Positions 15,974-24,396 of a DNA stretch of 64,000 bases are shown here, piece by piece. A program made the position numbers and the translations under genes. The notes under the pieces were generated by a model. The model saw only the letters and a program-made list of their open reading frames with translations. It made no database searches and had not been told where the DNA came from. Source of the stretch: Shewanella baltica. Its GTDB lineage: Bacteria; Pseudomonadota; Gammaproteobacteria; Enterobacterales; Shewanellaceae. Each line of letters opens with the position of its first letter. Position 1 is the first letter of the stretch. The stretch spans positions 744,001 to 808,000 of the forward strand of contig NZ_UGYM01000002.1 in assembly GCF_900456975.1 (NCBI RefSeq). The letters are read 5' to 3'.

Positions 15974-17904
15974 CTAGCCGTATAGGGCAGCCAGATACAC
16001 AGGCAGATCTGGAGTTACGTGCTTGCTTGGACAAAACCCCACCATCTAGTTTCGTTATGGTCGCAGGTGCTGGGTCGGGCAAGACTACATCACTAGTGAA
16101 GGCCCTGGCCCACCTTGGGCAAACGAGGAGAACTGAATTAAAAACTCATAACCAGCAAGTTGCTTGTATAACTTACACTGAGGTAGCTGTTAACGAAATC
16201 TGGGGGGATGTGGGCCATGATTCGCTGTTTCACGTATCAACAATCCATAGTTTCTTGTGGATAGTAATACGTCCGTTTCAGTTCGATCTCAAAACTTGGG
16301 TTCTCGCTCGTATTAACGAAAAGATCACCGAAGCTCAAGAGCATCATGACAAGCCAAGAACCCGAGAAGCAACACGCGAAAGATTGCTTCAAGATATCGC
16401 GCGTTATCAAAGACAGTTGGAGGTTGTGCAGCACCTGACGCATTTCACATATGGAGCAGGTAGTGATTTTAATCGTGGCGTACTTGGCCACTCGGACGTC
16501 ATAAATGCAGCTGTCACGTTAATTGAACAAAGCCAGCTATTACGTGGCATTATCGCGAGTCGGTATCCAGTAATTTTCGTTGATGAAAGCCAAGACACAA
16601 GATCTGATATCGTGGCAGCCTTTCGCAATATTGCTGAGACTACTGAGGTAAAGTTTTGTTTAGGTTTTTTTGGCGACCCAATGCAAAAAATTTATATGGA
16701 TGGCGCAGGTGCGATTGACATACCGGTTAACTGGACACAGATCACAAAACCAGAAAATTTCAGATGCCCGCTACGCGTACTAAAAGTTGTAAACGCTGTG
16801 CGCCAACCTGGAGATGGATTAGAACAAACTCGAGGGAGAGTGAGTGAAGTAGACGGAGTTCTGGTGCCAATCGAAGGTTCGGCTAGGATCTTTCTGCTGT
16901 CTGCTGACAATAATCGTTCAGAGAAAATGGTAAAGGTTCGTGAATGGCTCCGATTAGTCAATAACGATGAGCTTTGGAGGAGTGATGACCGCGCAGCAGA
17001 TGTCCGAGCATTAGTAGTAGTCCATCGTATGGCCGCTACTCGGCTCGGTTTCCCAAACCTGTATTCAGCTCTTAACGACAACGCTCCCTCGAGCTTAAAG
17101 GAAGGGCTGAAAGATGGCACTAGTTGGCCGCTAAGACCCTTTATTACATATCTATTACCGTTGACATTGGCCGTCCACCAAAATCGTAAGTTTGATGTCA
17201 TGAGCATATTACGAACTAATTGCCCGATTTTGAGTTCGACGAATTTGTCCAGCGCTAACACCGCAGATATTCTGTTGAAACTACAGACGTCTACTTTAGA
17301 GCTTGCACGCCTCATGCGATCGAGAGACGCCACCATTCGGGATGCACTTAATTTTGCATTTAATGCCGGTATATTGCAGCTTGAAGAAGCATGGCAAAAG
17401 TATTTAGGCTCAAATTCAGAATCTCTAGAAACTGATAGCAATGATTCTGAAATACCTTCCGTGATTGCCTTTCTGGATTGCAACATCAATGAGCTGACTG
17501 GTTACCGTCACTACCTTGAGGACCTATCACCGTTTGCTACCCAGCAAGGCGTCAAAGGAGCAGAATTCGAACGAGTAATGGTATTGATCGACGATGAAGA
17601 GGGGCAAAGTCAAAAGCAGTTTTCCTACGGTAAATACTTTGGCATAACGGAGCTGTCAGACAACGATAATCAGAATATTGCAATTGGAAAAGATAGTGTA
17701 ATTGAACGGACAAGACGACTCTTTTACGTATGCTGTTCACGAGCCACACGCGACCTTGCCGTAATTATGTTCGTTACGGACATTGAAGTAGCTAAAGAAC
17801 AGGTTCAACAGTCAGGACTGTTCGAATCTACGGATATTATTGATGAAGCTACTATTGACGCTACTCTAAGCTCAAATTCAGAGCGTAGCGATGTATGGCA
17901 TTGA
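15970..17904 (+). CDS. UvrD/Rep-type helicase, Gabija GajB-like (644 aa)
   Basis: SF1A helicase fold: Walker A AGAGSGKTT (32-40, Lys38), motif II VDESQD (Asp205, Glu206), motif III-like GFFGDPMQKIY, late motifs QGVKGAEFERVMVL and RLFYVCCSRATRDL. All core motifs look intact. Start overlaps the nuclease stop (ATGA), so the two are coupled and very likely act together. In Gabija the helicase senses DNA ends or is recruited by the nuclease to cut and deplete invading DNA; the same is inferred here. It is larger than typical GajB (~500 aa). A further tiny frame starts within the stop codon (TGATG). Confidence 0.85.
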   Translation: MTSRIGQPDTQADLELRACLDKTPPSSFVMVAGAGSGKTTSLVKALAHLGQTRRTELKTHNQQVACITYTEVAVNEIWGDVGHDSLFHVSTIHSFLWIVIRPFQFDLKTWVLARINEKITEAQEHHDKPRTREATRERLLQDIARYQRQLEVVQHLTHFTYGAGSDFNRGVLGHSDVINAAVTLIEQSQLLRGIIASRYPVIFVDESQDTRSDIVAAFRNIAETTEVKFCLGFFGDPMQKIYMDGAGAIDIPVNWTQITKPENFRCPLRVLKVVNAVRQPGDGLEQTRGRVSEVDGVLVPIEGSARIFLLSADNNRSEKMVKVREWLRLVNNDELWRSDDRAADVRALVVVHRMAATRLGFPNLYSALNDNAPSSLKEGLKDGTSWPLRPFITYLLPLTLAVHQNRKFDVMSILRTNCPILSSTNLSSANTADILLKLQTSTLELARLMRSRDATIRDALNFAFNAGILQLEEAWQKYLGSNSESLETDSNDSEIPSVIAFLDCNINELTGYRHYLEDLSPFATQQGVKGAEFERVMVLIDDEEGQSQKQFSYGKYFGITELSDNDNQNIAIGKDSVIERTRRLFYVCCSRATRDLAVIMFVTDIEVAKEQVQQSGLFESTDIIDEATIDATLSSNSERSDVWH

Positions 17905-17984
17905 TGAAAACCGATCTCAACAAGAAAATACAGCAGCTTTACGATATGACATTTTCAGATGATGAGAGCGATGAGTTTCCATGA
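17904..17984 (+). CDS. Tiny coupled ORF (26 aa)
   Basis: ATG overlaps the helicase stop in TGATG and reads MKTDLNKKIQQLYDMTFSDD then an acidic end, ESDEFP. Tight coupling to the upstream gene favours translation; there is no ribosome site of its own. Too short to classify. It may be a real small subunit, or the remnant of a longer C-terminal coding sequence. Confidence 0.35.
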   Translation: MKTDLNKKIQQLYDMTFSDDESDEFP

Positions 17985-18005
17985 AAAAATGAAGAGAGGT
18001 AAGTA

Positions 18006-18497
18006 ATGATAGAGGTCTATCCACATCTATTTGTTGGTAATGAAAATGATGCAACAACCGTATTAAGGGAAAATGGTTGGTACATTATTCATGCCTGCAA
18101 AGAACCATATCACCGACAAGCTCTAGGTTACTCTGGCAGAGGCGCACCGAATTCTCACCCAGAATACTTAATCGCGAAACGAGATGGTCGACTAATTCTT
18201 AATTTAGTTGATGCACCTGATCCTGCATATATTTCAAAAGAAATCATGGATGCAGCTGTAAATGCCATCGTTGAAAACATTTCGGATAAAAAAGTTCTTG
18301 TGCATTGTAACCAAGGTATGTCACGTTCGCCGACAATTGCCTTACTGTATCTCTTGAAACATACCAATGTGCTCAAAACTGACGACTTGGCGAGTGTGCA
18401 TGAAACATTTTTAGGACTTTATCCATTGTATAATCCGGCTGGAGGTGTTGCAGGATTCGTTGAAAAAAACTGGCTTGATTATGTAGGGACTGCATAA
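18006..18497 (+). CDS. Dual-specificity protein phosphatase (163 aa)
   Basis: Contains the cysteine-phosphatase signature HCNQGMSRS (Cys101 as nucleophile, Arg107 as phosphate binder) within VLVHCNQGMSRSPTIALLYLL, and an Asp-containing loop (LVDAPDPAY) suitable for the general acid. Compact domain of usual size, no signal peptide. AGAGAGG (17993-17999) precedes the ATG. It follows the OLD/helicase pair on the same strand with only 21 bases after the tiny frame, so it may belong to the same operon. Substrate unknown; phosphotyrosine, phosphoserine or a phosphorylated nucleotide/RNA end are all possible. Confidence 0.8.
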   Translation: MIEVYPHLFVGNENDATTVLRENGWYIIHACKEPYHRQALGYSGRGAPNSHPEYLIAKRDGRLILNLVDAPDPAYISKEIMDAAVNAIVENISDKKVLVHCNQGMSRSPTIALLYLLKHTNVLKTDDLASVHETFLGLYPLYNPAGGVAGFVEKNWLDYVGTA

Positions 18498-18971
18498 CTT
18501 GCTCCTATGGTACTGTCTAAAACTCAAGCCATTCAGATTCCAAGAAAGAACAGTTGCAACTAATATGGCTCTGTTCCAGAGCTTGAACGATAAGCCTACA
18601 ATCTGCTGAACGTTGAATTTTCATCTTTGCTAACAGCAGGCTTTGCTCATGCATATGGACGAATACTTAGTGTTCCCTACTGTAATCAGAGTGCTGGCAC
18701 ATTTTGATTAAAAAACAGGCGCATTTATTTGTTGCTGAAGAGGAAAAAACATTCTAATTTAGAAGTTTAGAGTGAATCAGCCTAAAATAACAGATAAGAA
18801 ACACACTTTTGATAGCTGTCTGATCGTGGTTGTTTGTAAGCCAGTTTTTACCAAAAAATTAACGCTGGCCAATTATTTGGTAGAACCAGATAAAGCGTTC
18901 CAGCATAACATACCAATATTAACCTCCTGCGTGAACGATACTCTCCGCTAAACCTGAATAGGGATAAAAAA
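18498..18971. other. Intergenic region between defence-type units
   Basis: A 474-bp stretch with no supported gene. It is AT-rich; no clear terminator or perfect inverted repeat is seen. A weak ribosome-site-like AGGGAT (18959-18964) leads to the TTG start of the next gene. Confidence 0.4.
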
Positions 18972-21770
18972 TTGTCTGAGCACATAAAGAAGAGAATAGT
19001 TAAAGGCCTCATTGAAGAAATATCCTGCTTAGACGCAACAGGTATAGAGCTAGTTGGCCACAATTATATTTCTCTGCGCGAGAATCAACCTCTTATTCAT
19101 CATGGACTGAATAAGGACTATATGCCTTCTGGCTATACAGTGGACACATTTTCTGATGACTCCTCGATTGTCGGAGAATACAGTGCGGAGAAAGGCTACT
19201 TCGATTACTCAGGCAAAAAAGAAGCACCTATTTATTCGAAAATAAATAAAGATGTACTTCATGCCTTAGGTCATAAAGGCGGTTCGGGTCCAGACAAGAT
19301 ATATCTAATTAGTAATCAAGAAGAAAATCCATCTTTTCGTGCAAAATTTAATTCTACAAATATTGGTCAGGAATACGCAAAACGCATAATAATAATTGAT
19401 GCTCGAGAACTTGCTAAAGGTGTATATGAACAATCAATAAACAATCCCACAGCCGCCGATTTTTACAAACAATATTTTCCAACTTTTTCTCAGAATATGG
19501 ATAATTATGAGTACTTTGGAAAATTGCCAAATGCTTGTGATGGATATGTACTCGCTGAAGAAGTTTTCGGTGCCGTCAGTAATCACTTTAAAAATGGAAA
19601 CAGTATTTGCGTATTGCATGGAATTAGTGGATCAGGAAAGACCCAAGCAGCTATTGATTTCGTTAGAAGAAATAAATTAACTTTTCCAAATTATATTTGG
19701 ATTGGAGGTGAGGATTGGAATTCTGATACATCACTTAGCTCTGTCCAGAGAAGTCGAGGAGGGGCACCGGTTAATGTAGCAGGGTTATTTAACTCTGAAA
19801 AATCTATCCTTGTGATTGATAATTTTAAAACAGGACTAGAAGAAAATAATTTTGAAGAGTTGAAAGCAGGGTTTTCCAAAGGAGGAGTGGTTCTAGTTAC
19901 TTCTCAAATTTCAGCACCGCAAAGTTTAATATATCTCTCTATTCCTCAGTTTTCGATAGATAGCGCACTCGCACTCATCGGGGAAAATACTTCGTCAGCT
20001 TCTGCATTATGTCGAGAATTCATCTCAAGATGCCGGTTTTCACCATTAATACTATCAATGACCAAAAAACTAGGTTATGAACAGGGTATAGATAAGGAAA
20101 CTATTTATCGTGAGATTCTAAATGAGCCAGAATTGATTGATGACTCCAGTGGTGCATCAATTGTAAGAAAAATTCTTTCTGGTTTACCTCCAAGTTCTCT
20201 TGAAGCATTAAAAAAAATAGCAAATACAGGAATAAACTCGCATGACATTGAGTTTTTGAGGAGATTCGTTGGTGTTCTAAAGTGCAACTCTTTACAAAAA
20301 TTGTCAATTCTTGTTCCCGAGAATACAACTGGAGTTTTTCGAATTCACGACCTTATATCTATAGCCGTTCAAGATGAATTAGATAGTTCATCTTTAGTTT
20401 CTTCGATTGAAGACTTTATTTCGTCAAGTGCTGGCGATATGACACCAAGTGTTCTTAGGCAGATACATTTGTGCTCAGAACTCATATTAAATGAGCATTT
20501 ACGACGTGGATATCGAGAAATTGACTGGCTTCATTACTCTCTTTTACAGTTAGAGGGTGATATAAAAATAGAGCTTCATAAAGAGATATATGAAATTACT
20601 CTTACCGAGAACGATAGTTTACAAAAAATTAAGAGCGTAATAGACGCAAGGGAAATTCATTCGTACACGATTGATGATAAAGAGGCAAGAAAAAGTTATT
20701 ACAACGATTGCGCTAATTTATATGGGAAGCTCTTACAAAAGAATATATCAGAAAATATACAGCTAGAACTCCTTCATCATATAGGAAAGTCTCTTAGACG
20801 TTCAGGTATGTATCCCGAAGCCTTAGAGTCATTCAATCGACTACTGTATTTAAAGCCTGAGTGGCATGCAACGTATGGGCAAGTCGCTCACTTAGGAACT
20901 CAACACGGAGTTAATAAAGATGTAAAGGATGCAGGTGAAAAAGCTATGCGCACTCTACTAGGGTATATCCAAGATGAGCTGCTTTCAGTACCTCTTCGCG
21001 TATCATTAGCGGCTCTCGCTAGATTAAGATCATATAGTCAAATAGCTCGAGAGATTAACGAACAGCAAGATTTAGTGAGAAAGCTAGCTGACGTGATATC
21101 TATGTCAGCATTAGAAGGCTTAGATCAGTTTTATGAAGCATTCGTCTCCTTTACATCAATGTTTGGATATAAGCATAGCATGACGTGCGTCAGAATTGCA
21201 GAATCCATACCAGAGTTGATAGCTATCCCACCAAATCAAATAGAAAAAAGGCAATGGGCAAGCGCATGTGAAGCACTTACTAATTCATCAGTAGCAGCCG
21301 AACGAGAAAATAAAAAAAGGCTTGCCAAGTTATTAATTAATTCGGCTTTATCGTTTGCAGATGAAATTAGTGATTATGAGCAGCTTAATTCATTTGATGG
21401 AAGATGTGTTGCAAAAACATATATCTTGGGTCTGAAACCAGAAAAAGCAATAATGGCAATAATGAAAGTTCCCCAGAAAGAAGTAAATCATTGGCTGCTT
21501 TATGAGAAAGCAAAAGCATACTTGGAATTAGGGAGTAGTCATTACGCAGATGCTTTATCCAGTGCTAAAGAATGTTTTTCTTCAGCAAAAACCGATCAGA
21601 AAGCATCAGCAAGAATATCTATTTATCACGACCTACTCAGTAGTTGTTATATGAAATTGGGTGATAATGAGAATGTAACTAAAGAACTTCAGGAAGCAAT
21701 TAAAAATTGCTCCAATGAAAAATATAAAGGCGAGTTGGAAATTAGGTTGAATGAATTCAACAAGTGCTAG
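18972..21770 (+). CDS. STAND-type NTPase with putative N-terminal nuclease and TPR-like C-terminus (932 aa)
   Basis: The start is TTG at 18972 behind AGGGA; no ATG lies near the beginning. Residues 1-~180 look like a nuclease-type effector: Glu26, Asp58 and Glu69-x-Ser71 fit a divergent PD-(D/E)xK pattern (VDTFSDDSSIVGEYSAEKG). A P-loop NTPase follows, with Walker A GISGSGKT (217-224, Lys223), Walker B ILVIDNF (Asp283) and winged-helix-like sequence after it. The C-terminal ~400 residues are helical and TPR-like (MYPEALESFNRLLYLKPEW). This order is that of Avs-like anti-phage STAND proteins, which sense a phage protein and activate an effector. Visibly AT-richer than its neighbours, suggesting separate acquisition. 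The precise subtype is not determined. Confidence 0.7.
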   Translation: MSEHIKKRIVKGLIEEISCLDATGIELVGHNYISLRENQPLIHHGLNKDYMPSGYTVDTFSDDSSIVGEYSAEKGYFDYSGKKEAPIYSKINKDVLHALGHKGGSGPDKIYLISNQEENPSFRAKFNSTNIGQEYAKRIIIIDARELAKGVYEQSINNPTAADFYKQYFPTFSQNMDNYEYFGKLPNACDGYVLAEEVFGAVSNHFKNGNSICVLHGISGSGKTQAAIDFVRRNKLTFPNYIWIGGEDWNSDTSLSSVQRSRGGAPVNVAGLFNSEKSILVIDNFKTGLEENNFEELKAGFSKGGVVLVTSQISAPQSLIYLSIPQFSIDSALALIGENTSSASALCREFISRCRFSPLILSMTKKLGYEQGIDKETIYREILNEPELIDDSSGASIVRKILSGLPPSSLEALKKIANTGINSHDIEFLRRFVGVLKCNSLQKLSILVPENTTGVFRIHDLISIAVQDELDSSSLVSSIEDFISSSAGDMTPSVLRQIHLCSELILNEHLRRGYREIDWLHYSLLQLEGDIKIELHKEIYEITLTENDSLQKIKSVIDAREIHSYTIDDKEARKSYYNDCANLYGKLLQKNISENIQLELLHHIGKSLRRSGMYPEALESFNRLLYLKPEWHATYGQVAHLGTQHGVNKDVKDAGEKAMRTLLGYIQDELLSVPLRVSLAALARLRSYSQIAREINEQQDLVRKLADVISMSALEGLDQFYEAFVSFTSMFGYKHSMTCVRIAESIPELIAIPPNQIEKRQWASACEALTNSSVAAERENKKRLAKLLINSALSFADEISDYEQLNSFDGRCVAKTYILGLKPEKAIMAIMKVPQKEVNHWLLYEKAKAYLELGSSHYADALSSAKECFSSAKTDQKASARISIYHDLLSSCYMKLGDNENVTKELQEAIKNCSNEKYKGELEIRLNEFNKC

Positions 21771-21783
21771 CTGAGCGCGGAGT

Positions 21784-21904
21784 TAATGTCCGCAATTCGC
21801 TCTTAGTGAACTAACGATGCACTTTAATTGCTATTAACGTGCATCGTCGTATTTCCGGGGTCTCGCTGAATCGAATTTCCGAAAATACGGTAAAGCGGAC
21901 ATTA
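21784..21904. repeat. 121-bp element of nested inverted repeats
   Basis: TAATGTCCGC (21784-21793) and GCGGACATTA (21895-21904) are perfect outer inverted repeats. Inside are ACGATGCAC/GTGCATCGT (21814-21822 and 21839-21847, 16-nt loop) and CGTATTTCCGG/CCGAAAATACG (21848-21858 and 21879-21889, one mismatch). The whole could fold into a three-stem structure in DNA or RNA. It starts just after the STAND gene; it could be a MITE-like insertion, a structured transcript end, or a recombination site. Confidence 0.55.
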
Positions 21905-22043
21905 GTTTTTTGAGAACTCCAGTTTTGTACAACTGATTCTCGCTCATAGCGGCCTGTCAGATGAAGTCCAAACCATCAGATATGAGCTACTACAAATTAT
22001 ATATGGGGGAGTGTAGCCCGATATTTGAAATTTTATAGTCTCA

Positions 22044-22412
22044 CTATTTTGTGTTTTTCCTGTGTTCAGCCTCCTTTATTGCCTTTCGCATTTCAGCTAG
22101 GTCAGTTTCAAGGCTATCCATTGATTGGCTATCAGATGCTTCCAGTTGAGAACGAAGTTTTTTAAGTTTTTTGATCCGCTCATCACGTTCAGCATCGTCA
22201 GCCGAAAATGTTGCTTTGTCATGCTCATTGAGCCGGTCAAATTCAGTCCATGCTTTAGAAAAATTACGCTGAAATTCTTCTGAACGGATTTGTTGTTGAA
22301 CTTCATGTGTTTTCTGTTGGATAAGAACTTCTTGTCTGCCGGATAAGGTAAAATAGATGATAATCGCTGTGATTGGACTCGCAATGATGATGCCATAAAG
22401 TACAGATTTCAT
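22044..22412 (-). CDS. Small membrane-anchored coiled-coil protein (122 aa)
   Basis: ATG preceded by AGGAGG on the minus strand. One N-terminal membrane helix (KSVLYGIIIASPITAIIIYF, residues 2-21) and then a highly charged helical domain likely to form coiled coil (residues ~30-118). No catalytic motif. It is the last gene of a three-gene minus-strand unit headed by the shared 27-bp element, so it is probably co-regulated with the mobilisation genes and works at the inner membrane. Function unknown. Confidence 0.7.
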   Translation of the reverse strand: MKSVLYGIIIASPITAIIIYFTLSGRQEVLIQQKTHEVQQQIRSEEFQRNFSKAWTEFDRLNEHDKATFSADDAERDERIKKLKKLRSQLEASDSQSMDSLETDLAEMRKAIKEAEHRKNTK

Positions 22413-22414
22413 TG

Positions 22415-23581
22415 TTAGTTACCTCCTTTGATACCTGGCTGGGACACTGTGAAACTTGCTTCTGTTGAGTTGCTGAGGTTAGATGCTTCTTCTGTTTGTA
22501 AGCGCTCTGACGTTCTCATTGACAGGTTTCGTGATTTAGATGAACGGTTGTCTGTGCTTGCATATTGAGCGTTAGACGTTGATGCCTCTTTTGAGTTTGC
22601 TCTATTAGTCGATACTGAAAAGAGCGTGTCCTGGCTTTGTGACGTTTCCATCTCCCAGGTCTCACCAAATAGAGAGTTTCCTTTCCCAAACAGAGTGAAC
22701 TCACCAATTGAGGCCGAGATGTTTTTTGGATCAACAGAAAACGAGCCGCACGACCACTCGTATTTTCCTTCATAGTGATAACCGCGACTTGTTGGTATTA
22801 CACAGTTCTGCCCAAATTGCCTTTCCACAATCTTTTTGGCTTTATCTGGCAGGTCATTTCTCACCAATTGTTTGCCCATCGCGTTTGCTAGGGCTAATTT
22901 GATGTCAGAGATATTATTTCCGTTGAGTGGAATCCCATTGGATATATCTTCAAGAGTTGCTTCGGCAACAAGACCATAAAGTGCCCAACACATGCCGTCT
23001 TCAATGAGTCTGTCTGATGGTACTCTGATAAACGATGGCATACCTGTCGTAGCCCAATTGAAGTTTGCTTGGTGTAACTCAACCTGGCACTGGCCTATCG
23101 TTTTTTCCTTATTCCACGCCATGCAAGCCTGAACGCTGGTTACGAGTGGTTTAGGTTCTAGATCTTGAAATTGTGGTGCTTTGGGTTTTGTAATGAGCGC
23201 ACAATGTCTGATTACATTTGCAGTTCGTCCTTTTGCAGAATGACCTTTCTCTATGTATGTAAACAGTTCATTTAGCATTGCAAGAGGCGCTGTTTTAACC
23301 GCCAGACGGTTAGTTATTTGATTCTGGCGCCGCGATGATGTTTCATCCGAATCACGTACCGAGGTTGAAGTGGTATCCCTTATTTCCTCACCATTGCGTT
23401 GTTCTTCACCCTTTTGTCGTTGTAATTCCATGCTGGTTTCATCGTTGATTGCTGTTTCTTTCTGTGAACGTTTTTCTTGCGTTGATTTCTGCCCTACGGT
23501 TGCACTCTCCTGAGCAAGTAAGTTACTAGAGTAAGCAACCAACGTAAAAGCGACCACGCCCAATAAATGCTTACTTCTCAT
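22415..23581 (-). CDS. Exported protein of the envelope operon (388 aa)
   Basis: ATG at 23581 lies at ideal distance from AAGGAGG; a GTG six bases upstream is too close to it. A signal peptide (MRSKHLLGVVAFTLVAYSSN, cleavage probably after LLA) sends the protein to the periplasm. The mature part has a Gln/Glu/Arg-rich low-complexity start, a middle domain with several Cys (HCALI, QACMAW, GQCQV, DGMCWALYG, NCVIP, WSCGSF) and a Ser/Asn/Thr-rich tail. No family is recognised, though Cys-rich exported proteins are common in conjugative elements. Overlaps the upstream gene by 11 bases. Confidence 0.7.
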   Translation of the reverse strand: MRSKHLLGVVAFTLVAYSSNLLAQESATVGQKSTQEKRSQKETAINDETSMELQRQKGEEQRNGEEIRDTTSTSVRDSDETSSRRQNQITNRLAVKTAPLAMLNELFTYIEKGHSAKGRTANVIRHCALITKPKAPQFQDLEPKPLVTSVQACMAWNKEKTIGQCQVELHQANFNWATTGMPSFIRVPSDRLIEDGMCWALYGLVAEATLEDISNGIPLNGNNISDIKLALANAMGKQLVRNDLPDKAKKIVERQFGQNCVIPTSRGYHYEGKYEWSCGSFSVDPKNISASIGEFTLFGKGNSLFGETWEMETSQSQDTLFSVSTNRANSKEASTSNAQYASTDNRSSKSRNLSMRTSERLQTEEASNLSNSTEASFTVSQPGIKGGN

Positions 23582-23960
23582 GATCACAGGCCTCCTTGAG
23601 TACTTCGATTTGCTGAATACTTTTGATGCTTGGTTCTACCAGCCATGCGTATCTGTACCTTTGAATGTTTCTACAGAGCGCAACTATGTACTGATCTGCA
23701 TCCTGAGGTACTGAATGGATTTCCCCATCTTCTTCTGCGGCCATAAAATCAGAGAAATCATCAAAGGCTGCTTTGCTTAGGTACTCAGCCAGATGAGTAG
23801 CATCGTCAGAACTTTTGCATAGCAAAACCTCCGGCCAGAGCAGGTCATCATCAGGCCCCCGATTACCGGGCTGGTCGGGTGGATCTAACCTGACGACCCA
23901 AACTTCTTTTAGCTCATGTGCTACAGCTAGATTGAGTAGTTCAATACCATTCAACTTCAT
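23571..23960 (-). CDS. Unknown acidic protein heading the envelope operon (129 aa)
   Basis: ATG at 23960 follows GGAG and gives MKLNGIELLNLAVAHELKEVW; the frame extends further upstream but through the shared regulatory element. The protein is acidic, without signal peptide or membrane segment, and includes a Pro/Gly/Asp loop (LDPPDQPGNRGPDDD). No family is recognised. First gene of a three-gene unit with overlapping or adjacent reading frames (11-base overlap with the next). Confidence 0.65.
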   Translation of the reverse strand: MKLNGIELLNLAVAHELKEVWVVRLDPPDQPGNRGPDDDLLWPEVLLCKSSDDATHLAEYLSKAAFDDFSDFMAAEEDGEIHSVPQDADQYIVALCRNIQRYRYAWLVEPSIKSIQQIEVLKEACDHEK

Positions 23961-24019
23961 AAAAATAACTCCGTGCTTAGTGGACGGAGCCATTATCCCG
24001 CTGATAACTGCTGAGATTG

Positions 24020-24046
24020 GCACGCCAAACTGCCCAATTTGGACAA
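24020..24046 (-). promoter_or_regulatory. Shared 27-bp upstream element, copy 4 (minus strand)
   Basis: On the minus strand reads TTGTCCAAATTGGGCA then GTTTGGCGTGC. It ends 59 bases before the ATG at 23960, matching the distance seen at the three plus-strand copies and so fixing its orientation relative to the gene it serves. Confidence 0.65.
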
Positions 24047-24145
24047 ACACCTTATATCTAGAGTTAGATATGAATATCCCGAGTGAGATTAGGTCGGTGC
24101 AGTTTTGAATTGGTATGTTAATGGTTTTTAATAATTTTTTAGGTA

Positions 24146-24184
24146 GCGTTACATGTCACGAATATTAAGTGTGACATGTAACGC
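24146..24184. repeat. 14-bp perfect palindrome beside iteron-like repeats
   Basis: GCGTTACATGTCAC (24146-24159) and GTGACATGTAACGC (24171-24184) are perfect inverted repeats with an 11-nt AT-rich centre. There is no T-tract on either downstream side, so it is not a normal terminator. It sits 11 bases before the first iteron-like repeat, as a dimeric Rep or regulator site might. Confidence 0.65.
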
Positions 24185-24194
24185 AACTACTCAA

Positions 24195-24396
24195 GCATAT
24201 ATGGGAACGTTGCACGCTTAAGCCTTGAGCATATTGGTTTGCTGCACGATTACTGCTTAAACATATGGGACGGTTGCACGATAGGAACTGCCAAGACCCA
24301 AATATTGAGTGTTTAGTAAACCATATTTGTTTTAAATTGCTTAAAGACAGTCAGTTTTGCTGGCTTCGGTTGATATGTGGGATTGTTGCACGGATA
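24195..24396 (+). repeat. Four iteron-like direct repeats
   Basis: Repeats with core ATATGGGA-N-GTTGCACG lie at 24195, 24229, 24261 and 24371. The invariant TGCACG occurs at 24211, 24243, 24275 and 24387, spaced 32, 32 and 112 bp. The regular 32-bp step (about three helical turns) is typical of sites bound on one DNA face. A palindrome GTTTAGTAAAC lies at 24311-24321 between copies three and four. This may be an origin of replication, a partition site or a regulatory array. Confidence 0.6.
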
